NCBI GenBank assembly: GCA_031264605.1
Contig: JAISDQ010000279.1
Span: 1-10,901 of the forward strand
Direction: 5' to 3'
Source: Synergistaceae bacterium
GTDB taxonomy: Bacteria; Synergistota; Synergistia; Synergistales; Synergistaceae
DNA length: 10,901 bases
The notes beneath the pieces are model-generated. The model was not told where the DNA came from. It ran no database searches and saw only the letters and a list, made by a program, of their open reading frames with translations. A program made the translations under genes and the position numbers. Every line of letters begins with the position of its first letter. Position 1 is the first letter of the stretch. Positions 6,256 to 10,901 of this stretch are shown here, in pieces.

Positions 6256-7899
6256 TCACACCGACCTCTCAATACTTTCGTCATTCGGCCGGTTCAAATT
6301 TTTTTCAAGCGTATCGCGCACTGCCCCGGCTCCCTTGAGCATGGATACAAAATACGATTCCACTTTGCCGGCAAGGCCGGCTTCCGCCAGATCGACCGCG
6401 AATAAAGCCTTATTGGACAAAAACGTTTTCAACTGTCCGCGGTAACTGCACGGTTCACCCGCAACGATCCCTTCCAGGCCTTTTTTGAGTTCTTCCATCA
6501 TAGGATCGCCGGAAAGTTCAATTGGGTTGAGTTCGTCATCTACCCCAAGCAGATAACGGAACCACGCCGCTATCGCAAGAGGAATTCCAACCAAACCCTC
6601 GCATCCTTCGGGGCGTCCTTCGTAAGCTTTGAGCGTCACGCCGAACCGTATCGGAATCTTCTGGCTGGAGTCGGTTACTATTCGCTGAGGCGTGTCCGGG
6701 ATGAACGGATTGGGGAAACGTTCCTCCAATACCTCGCGTAAAAATTCCCGGGGGCTGAAGATTTTGGGATCCTCGACGGTCGGGAGGCCTTCCGAATAAC
6801 CAATCCGTTTGACCAGTGAAACCAGCAGGGAATCTTGCATTTCCCCGGCGATGGTTTTATATTTCATAAGACAGCCGCAGATGGCTAGTGCCGTGTGCAA
6901 TGGGTTGAGGCATGTGCAGACTTTCATCGTTTCGGCTTTGTTCACGGTATCGCGGTCAGTGAAATAAACGTCGGCTTTTTCCAGCGGCGGACGTCCCGCG
7001 GGAAAATTGTCCTCGATTACGAGGTACTGAGGAATTTCAGCATTCGCGAAAGGAGCTATGAATGTTCCGCGCGAGGTCACTATCGGAGACATATCTTCGA
7101 CGCCGAGACGTTCGAGAGTTTTTTTAACTTCTTCTGAAGGACGCGGCGTTATCTTATCTATCATGCTCCATGGAAACGACACCGTATTTTCATCTTCTAT
7201 GTAACTGACGAATCCGGAATTTACAAAGCCGTGTTCCATCCATGCCTTTGCCACCGTAATAACGGAGCCGCGGAAACGTTCTCCGTTACGGCTGCAATTA
7301 TCCATGCTGACGAGAGCCAATTTAGCTCCTCCGGCGCGAAAACGCTCGAACAGCAGAGCTGTCACCAACGCCATTACGTGGCGCGCCCGTTCAGGCGGCG
7401 ATGACATATCCTCGCGGATCGTTTGCGTGAGGTTCCCCTGTATGTCGGCAAGGGCGTAACCTTTCTCCGTTATCGTAAAACTCGCCATCTGGAGCGACGG
7501 TTTGCGGAAGATTTCCCGCAGACGCTCGATTCCAACGTCCGCTCGTATGGCTTCGGTTACCGACGCGACGACCTTAAGCCTTAAAGTTCCGTCGGAACAC
7601 ATGCCCGCGCGGATGCCCAGATTGTCGAAAGGGGAGTAAATTTTGTCGATAATGTCGTAATCGAACGCCTCGGCGGCGATAATTCCGGTGTCAGCAAGAC
7701 CTGAATCCAACAAAGAATCCGCAAGCGGGGCAATAAAGGATCTCAGGATATTCCCAGCGCCAAAGTGAAGCCATGCTGGGTTTTCGGCGGTTCTGCCGGC
7801 GACGGCCGGCAAGCCGCGACAGGGTAAAGCGATACCGGCCGCTTCCCATTGCGCTCTTTGTTCGCTATCGATAATATCCGAATATCTCAATCGCAGCAT
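6256..7899 (-). CDS. Mannitol-dehydrogenase-family oxidoreductase (fructuronate reductase/mannonate dehydrogenase type)
   Basis: NAD(P)-dependent polyol/aldonate dehydrogenase of 547 aa in the long-chain mannitol dehydrogenase family, which includes UxuB (fructuronate/mannonate), UxaB and MtlD-like enzymes. The N-terminal dinucleotide fold shows HFGAGNILRSF (45-55). SMDNCSRNGERFR and FPWSMIDKITPRP match the family's DN..NG and FP..M.DRITP signatures. The catalytic region is MKVCTCLNPLHTAL, with Lys326, Asn332 and His335. The Lys-Asn spacing is six residues, not five as in the classical KLRMLNGSH form. It is longer than the usual ~490 aa because of extra N-terminal and C-terminal sequence. GGGGGAAC precedes the ATG by about 5 bases. 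It lies 60 bases after the kinase gene and 4 bases before the dehydrogenase remnant. In this context mannonate/fructuronate is my preferred substrate, but mannitol, altronate or another polyol or aldonate is possible. Confidence 0.88.
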   Translation of the reverse strand: MLRLRYSDIIDSEQRAQWEAAGIALPCRGLPAVAGRTAENPAWLHFGAGNILRSFIAPLADSLLDSGLADTGIIAAEAFDYDIIDKIYSPFDNLGIRAGMCSDGTLRLKVVASVTEAIRADVGIERLREIFRKPSLQMASFTITEKGYALADIQGNLTQTIREDMSSPPERARHVMALVTALLFERFRAGGAKLALVSMDNCSRNGERFRGSVITVAKAWMEHGFVNSGFVSYIEDENTVSFPWSMIDKITPRPSEEVKKTLERLGVEDMSPIVTSRGTFIAPFANAEIPQYLVIEDNFPAGRPPLEKADVYFTDRDTVNKAETMKVCTCLNPLHTALAICGCLMKYKTIAGEMQDSLLVSLVKRIGYSEGLPTVEDPKIFSPREFLREVLEERFPNPFIPDTPQRIVTDSSQKIPIRFGVTLKAYEGRPEGCEGLVGIPLAIAAWFRYLLGVDDELNPIELSGDPMMEELKKGLEGIVAGEPCSYRGQLKTFLSNKALFAVDLAEAGLAGKVESYFVSMLKGAGAVRDTLEKNLNRPNDESIERSV

Positions 7900-7959
7900 A
7901 TTTGTTCCCCCATACTTGAAATGTCCGTGATTTCGTCAATTTACGGCGTTTTCACGGCA

Positions 7960-9369
7960 TTAATCGTTCTTTTCGTACCAGTAGCGGTACCGTGCGTATT
8001 TTTCCAAATACCGATCCCGCGCGCGTAATCGCGGCGAGACAAATTTTGAGGTTTCCAGACCAAAATCCCAAGGACTGTCCAAGGCCCCGCAGGCATAAAG
8101 CGCCAGTGACGCTCCTCCCAGAAGGGACGCTTGCGAGTTTCGCGACACGGCGAATTCCCTTCCCAGTATATCGGCTGCCATTTGCGTCCATTTTTCCGAA
8201 TTCAGAATACCGCCTGAAAGAATGATTTTATCCGGCGGACCGTCAAGTTTTTCGAGTATCTCATAACATTGGTAAATATTGAACAGAACACCTTCGGCAA
8301 TAGCCCGGAACATATCGGTCGCCGTAAATTCGGGTCTGATATCGTAAAAGCCTCCCATTCGGCTGTCTTCCCAGCCGGGACACCTTTCACCGAACAAAAA
8401 GGGCAGATATACCGGCGTTGCGGCGTCATTGAGAAGATCGGACTCCAATTCTTCGAAACTCATTTTACCCTTCAGGAAAACATCCTTGAACCAGTTGACG
8501 CAGTTACACGCGCCTGCTGTAGCCGCACCCGACAGAAAATCTTCTATGCCGGCGTAACACCATGTCGCCGCCGGTTCGGAGAATAGCGGAATTTTTGAAA
8601 AAAGCCTGAGCGCGGCGCTGGTGCCGACAGAAAATGTCATTATTCCAGGGCGGCAGGCGCTGTTCCCCATCTGGTTCAAAGCGCCGTCGGAATGCGGCGG
8701 AACGACGGGAATTCCCGCCGGCAAACCGAGATAATCCGCGGTTTCTTTCGACAAAGGGCGCGACGTTTTGTAATCCGCGAGCGGGCACAATTGGTCGCTG
8801 CGTATTTCGGCGTAATCCAGGGCGGCTTCGTCATATTTCCCGGAACTTAAATTCAACAAGCCCATCCCCGAAACGATATTGCGAGACTCAAGCCGTTCGC
8901 CGGTCATTCGAAAAAAGTTATAACCAGCTTGACTGGATAAAAGTTTATCGCTGAGATCGAGTCCGTTTTGCGAGAGGTATTTAAGTGCGTATGGCGAGTA
9001 TGTGACGTTAGGGACGCAACCCGTCCTCCGATATATGTCGGAAACAAAGCCGGCATCGGTGCGCGCCTTGCGGCATATATCGGCCGCTCCGGTGAAAGCC
9101 CAAGTATAGGTAGGCGCCGCCGGTTTCATTGAAGCGTCGCAAACGGCGATACTATGCCACACGCCGGATACGGCGATAGCCTCGACGTCATTTCCGCGCG
9201 CGGCTTTACGTCCGGCGCGCAGCGTCGAAAGGTATACACGCTCCGTATCCTGTCTGCCGTTTTTGTCTATCTCAGGCGTGTAAGGTTCGCTTTCAATCGC
9301 TGTAACGCCGCGCCCATACAACATAGCTTTAGCGGCGCTGGTGCTCGATTCGAGAATTAAAACCGACAC
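7960..9369 (-). CDS. FGGY-family carbohydrate kinase, gluconokinase-like
   Basis: Cytoplasmic ATP-dependent sugar kinase of 469 aa. Similarity by eye is closest to FGGY gluconokinases (B. subtilis GntK type): PHSDGALNQMGN with the catalytic Asp228, TFSVGTSAALR, the ATWCYAG...FLSGAATAGA segment, PFLFGERCPGWEDSR, and the second FGGY signature region ILSGGILNSEKWTQMAADIL (from about 382). The N-terminal phosphate-binding motif is altered: LESSTSAAKA where LDIGTTSTKA is usual, so Asp becomes Glu7 and Gly becomes Ser9, while Thr10 and Lys14 remain. The start is GTG at 9369 with GGAGG 8 bases upstream (9378-9382 on the plus strand). The gene lies 27 bases after the LarA-like gene and is clearly in its operon. 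Gluconate to 6-phosphogluconate is the inferred reaction. Xylulose or another sugar acid cannot be excluded, because substrate specificity in FGGY kinases is hard to read. Confidence 0.88.
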   Translation of the reverse strand: MSVLILESSTSAAKAMLYGRGVTAIESEPYTPEIDKNGRQDTERVYLSTLRAGRKAARGNDVEAIAVSGVWHSIAVCDASMKPAAPTYTWAFTGAADICRKARTDAGFVSDIYRRTGCVPNVTYSPYALKYLSQNGLDLSDKLLSSQAGYNFFRMTGERLESRNIVSGMGLLNLSSGKYDEAALDYAEIRSDQLCPLADYKTSRPLSKETADYLGLPAGIPVVPPHSDGALNQMGNSACRPGIMTFSVGTSAALRLFSKIPLFSEPAATWCYAGIEDFLSGAATAGACNCVNWFKDVFLKGKMSFEELESDLLNDAATPVYLPFLFGERCPGWEDSRMGGFYDIRPEFTATDMFRAIAEGVLFNIYQCYEILEKLDGPPDKIILSGGILNSEKWTQMAADILGREFAVSRNSQASLLGGASLALYACGALDSPWDFGLETSKFVSPRLRARDRYLEKYARYRYWYEKND

Positions 9370-9377
9370 GGCTGTTT

Positions 9378-9382
9378 CCTCC
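9378..9382 (-). promoter_or_regulatory. Ribosome binding site deciding the GTG start of the kinase
   Basis: GGAGG on the minus strand lies 8 bases before GTG at 9369. The first hydrophobic strand of the FGGY fold (VLILES) starts at residue 3 from that codon, leaving no room for a later start. Confidence 0.7.
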
Positions 9383-9396
9383 GGCCTGGGAACCGG

Positions 9397-10674
9397 TTAA
9401 CTCTGCTCATAAAATCTTTTACGATTGGCCCAGAGCCCCATGGCGGGATTCGAAACGTAAAAAAACCTTTCGCCGTTCGTTTCATTCCAGCCGTTTTTGA
9501 TATTCGCGATATCGTACTTTTGCAAAGCCTCTCTCGTCTCTATAAAATTGAAGCCGACGCTTTCGATTTCTTCTTTAGTCATTTCGTCGGTCGCGTATGT
9601 TATCTTGAATCTGCCGTCCGACGATCCGTGTATCAAATGCGCGGCGACCGACAGGTTTTCGCGAAGCTCCCTTCCGTTTTCGCCTCGCATCGCCGCCAGC
9701 GTCTTATCCCGTCCCCTGTATCCGTGTTTTCTTATGATACGGTCATTGTTCAAGTCTTCGCCGAAACGGAAAACGCCAGGGCCGATGACTGTCAATTCGC
9801 CCCCGTCGGCAATCGCCATACGCGTCCTGTAAATGGCTTTATTGCCGATCCACGTAGTTTTTATTTTTCGCGGATCCAGATAACATACCACCTTGTCAAG
9901 TTCCTCGTCCAGGAAAAATACGTTTTTCTTCCGGCTCAGTTCGACAGCCTTCTCGAACCCACCGCGTTCCCTGTCGATAAACGCTCCTTCCAGCCGGGTT
10001 TCGTGTTCTCCCACGCCGGACGTTACTGTGAGCACGTGAAGCAGCGGTATTTTCATCTGCCGTTCCGCGTAATCCAATACCTCGCGCACCGGAGAACGGT
10101 CGCGTCCCATCATTCTTTCCATTCCATACAGCGCTCCGAGATAATGGGTTTTATTTAACATAGAAAAACCGCCGCAGCCGACAAATAAATTTTTCGAATA
10201 GCTCGCCATGCCGACTACTTCGTGAGGGACGACCTGTCCCAATGAAATTACCGCGTCGTAAGAAGGGTCGAGCAGGCGCTTGTTGATTTCTATATCTATC
10301 GGTTCGTCAATCGCGCCTTCCGATAATTTGAAAACAACATCCCGCGGAACCTCGCCTATCTTCGTTACGTCTTTGCGCCAGTCGTGAACGAGAAAACAAT
10401 TTTGGGGAACGCCTGGGTACATACGGTTTATCTCGTCCGAAGTCATTGGGATATGCGTACCCAGCGCGGGCATGATATCTACGTCAATACCGGAGAACAT
10501 TTCGAACAGTTTACAGGTGATCGGCCCAGCGAAGGAGGAAAGACGGGAAATGTCAGGAGGAACTATCAAAATTTTTTTTAAGTCTCCGAACCGCGCGAGT
10601 TCTTCCCGTAAGGCTGTTTCCAGTCGTTCCATCGAGATTTCTTCATTTTCATTCCTATATATATAACAACTCAT
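9397..10674 (-). CDS. LarA-superfamily nickel-pincer-dependent racemase/epimerase (DUF2088)
   Basis: A 425-aa homologue of lactate racemase LarA, whose nickel-pincer nucleotide cofactor racemises or epimerises 2-hydroxy acids by hydride transfer. All key LarA residues can be placed with matching spacing: Asp41 and Arg44 in PPDISR (LarA Asp72/Arg75), His74 in ALGTHIPMT (His108), His151 in GQVVPHEVVG (His174), Lys161 in SYSKNLFVG (Lys184, the cofactor attachment) and His177 in LNKTHYLG (His200). The gene is first in a minus-strand operon with a gluconokinase-like kinase and a mannitol-dehydrogenase-family enzyme, so a sugar acid is more likely than lactate; D-gluconate 2-epimerase activity is known in the superfamily. 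I chose ATG at 10674 because GGAGG lies 9 bases upstream. The open frame continues to 10764, but that part lies in the insertion-sequence end. An internal ATG at 10632 has a weaker site. Cofactor-making genes (larB, larC, larE) are not in the window. Confidence 0.9.
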   Translation of the reverse strand: MSCYIYRNENEEISMERLETALREELARFGDLKKILIVPPDISRLSSFAGPITCKLFEMFSGIDVDIMPALGTHIPMTSDEINRMYPGVPQNCFLVHDWRKDVTKIGEVPRDVVFKLSEGAIDEPIDIEINKRLLDPSYDAVISLGQVVPHEVVGMASYSKNLFVGCGGFSMLNKTHYLGALYGMERMMGRDRSPVREVLDYAERQMKIPLLHVLTVTSGVGEHETRLEGAFIDRERGGFEKAVELSRKKNVFFLDEELDKVVCYLDPRKIKTTWIGNKAIYRTRMAIADGGELTVIGPGVFRFGEDLNNDRIIRKHGYRGRDKTLAAMRGENGRELRENLSVAAHLIHGSSDGRFKITYATDEMTKEEIESVGFNFIETREALQKYDIANIKNGWNETNGERFFYVSNPAMGLWANRKRFYEQS

Positions 10675-10683
10675 ATGAGGCAA

Positions 10684-10688
10684 CCTCC
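10684..10688 (-). promoter_or_regulatory. Ribosome binding site of the LarA-like gene, at the insertion-sequence edge
   Basis: GGAGG on the minus strand, 9 bases before ATG at 10674. It sits at or just outside the presumed left end of the insertion sequence, so the insertion appears to have spared the translation signal but not the upstream promoter region. Confidence 0.6.
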
Positions 10689-10714
10689 GGAAACCCTGAA
10701 AATTTTTGATAAAA

Positions 10715-10736
10715 TTAGAGTAAGCTAAAACTCTAA
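10715..10736. repeat. Perfect 7-bp inverted repeat before the transposase gene
   Basis: TTAGAGT and ACTCTAA are exact reverse complements separated by 8 bases (AAGCTAAA). The repeat lies between the divergent transposase and LarA-like genes, 22 bases before the transposase ATG. It could be a hairpin in the element's leader that limits transposase expression from outside transcription, or a protein-binding site. Confidence 0.5.
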
Positions 10737-10758
10737 AGAACAGGGGATCGTGGACGCG

Positions 10759-10901
10759 ATGCAATCATATTTATTTGGTGTAGAGACGCAGCTTGAAAAG
10801 TTGTCCCAACTAGGCGACCCGCTGTTAAAAATCAACGAACTGATTGACTGGGAGATGTTCCGCGAACCTATCGAAAGCGCGATTCGCAAAGACATGTCGA
10901 A
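10759..10901 (+). CDS. IS5-family transposase, N-terminal part (runs off the window)
   Basis: The first 47 codons of a transposase gene that continues beyond the window. The translation begins MQSYLFGVETQLEKLSQLGD, followed by PLLKINELIDWEMFREPIES. The DPL.K....IDWE.FR pattern is the well-known N-terminal DUF772 signature of IS5/IS1182-group transposases. The catalytic DDE residues lie further on and cannot be checked, so whether the element is intact is unknown. AGGGGA (10742-10747) lies 11 bases before this ATG. A GTG at 10750 is also in frame and would add three residues. It is transcribed away from the LarA-like operon. Confidence 0.85.
   Translation, partial: MQSYLFGVETQLEKLSQLGDPLLKINELIDWEMFREPIESAIRKDMS

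Larger units (their letters stand above)
10689..10901 (+). mobile_element. Left end of an IS5-family insertion sequence (incomplete)
   Basis: The element is recognised by its transposase start at 10759. The sequence from about 10689 (GGAAACCCTGAAAATTTTTG) has the look of a terminal inverted repeat plus a short non-coding lead, and the neighbouring operon's ribosome site ends at 10684-10688. The exact boundary cannot be fixed, because the other end and the target duplication lie outside the window. Confidence 0.55.

Noticed and set aside
7925..7957. CCGTGA/TCACGG inverted repeat in the 60-base gap between kinase and dehydrogenase genes
   Set aside because: Only 6 bp with a loop of about 21 bases and no T-run; likely chance, and a terminator inside this operon is not otherwise indicated.
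10675..10764. N-terminal extension of the LarA-like protein up to 10764
   Set aside because: It lies within the insertion-sequence end and overlaps the transposase start, and the GGAGG at 10684-10688 fits the ATG at 10674.

Overview
The window reads as a bacterial chromosome segment coding for carbohydrate use, with two multi-gene operons that converge on a hairpin near position 6010. Strong GGAGG-type ribosome sites, a PRD/EIIA-type regulator and an HPr with Ser46 (the HPr-kinase site) point towards Bacillota (Clostridia-like). A less usual phylum carrying Bacillota-type PTS genes, such as Synergistota, cannot be excluded from the sequence alone.

Plus strand, 166-5949: a compact and apparently complete phosphotransferase system. 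In order it encodes a 648-aa PRD/EIIA-containing regulator, enzyme I (ptsI), HPr (ptsH, overlapping ptsI by an ATGA), a fructose-type EIIA and a fructose-type EIIBC permease. The phospho-relay can be read residue by residue: EI His189, HPr His15, EIIA His67, EIIB Cys9. Enzyme I and HPr are usually encoded apart from individual sugar operons, so their presence here suggests either a dedicated relay or a genome with few PTS systems. A 13-bp perfect hairpin (5996-6027) follows the operon.

Minus strand, 10674 down to 6077: a LarA-superfamily (nickel-pincer) racemase/epimerase, a gluconokinase-like FGGY kinase, a long mannitol-dehydrogenase-family oxidoreductase (fructuronate reductase/mannonate dehydrogenase type), and the wreck of a zinc-type alcohol dehydrogenase reduced to its first ~23 and last ~34 codons. 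My main hypothesis is that the three intact enzymes form a dehydratase-independent sugar-acid route: fructuronate <-> mannonate (dehydrogenase), mannonate <-> gluconate (C2 epimerisation by the LarA-like enzyme), gluconate -> 6-phosphogluconate (kinase). The individual family assignments are well supported; the combined pathway is inference.

Right edge, about 10689-10901: the start of an IS5-family insertion sequence, whose transposase runs off the window. It lies directly upstream of the LarA-like gene and has probably separated the operon from its original upstream region. No tRNA, rRNA or CRISPR array was seen. Bases 1-162 hold no convincing gene, only an inverted repeat upstream of the regulator.
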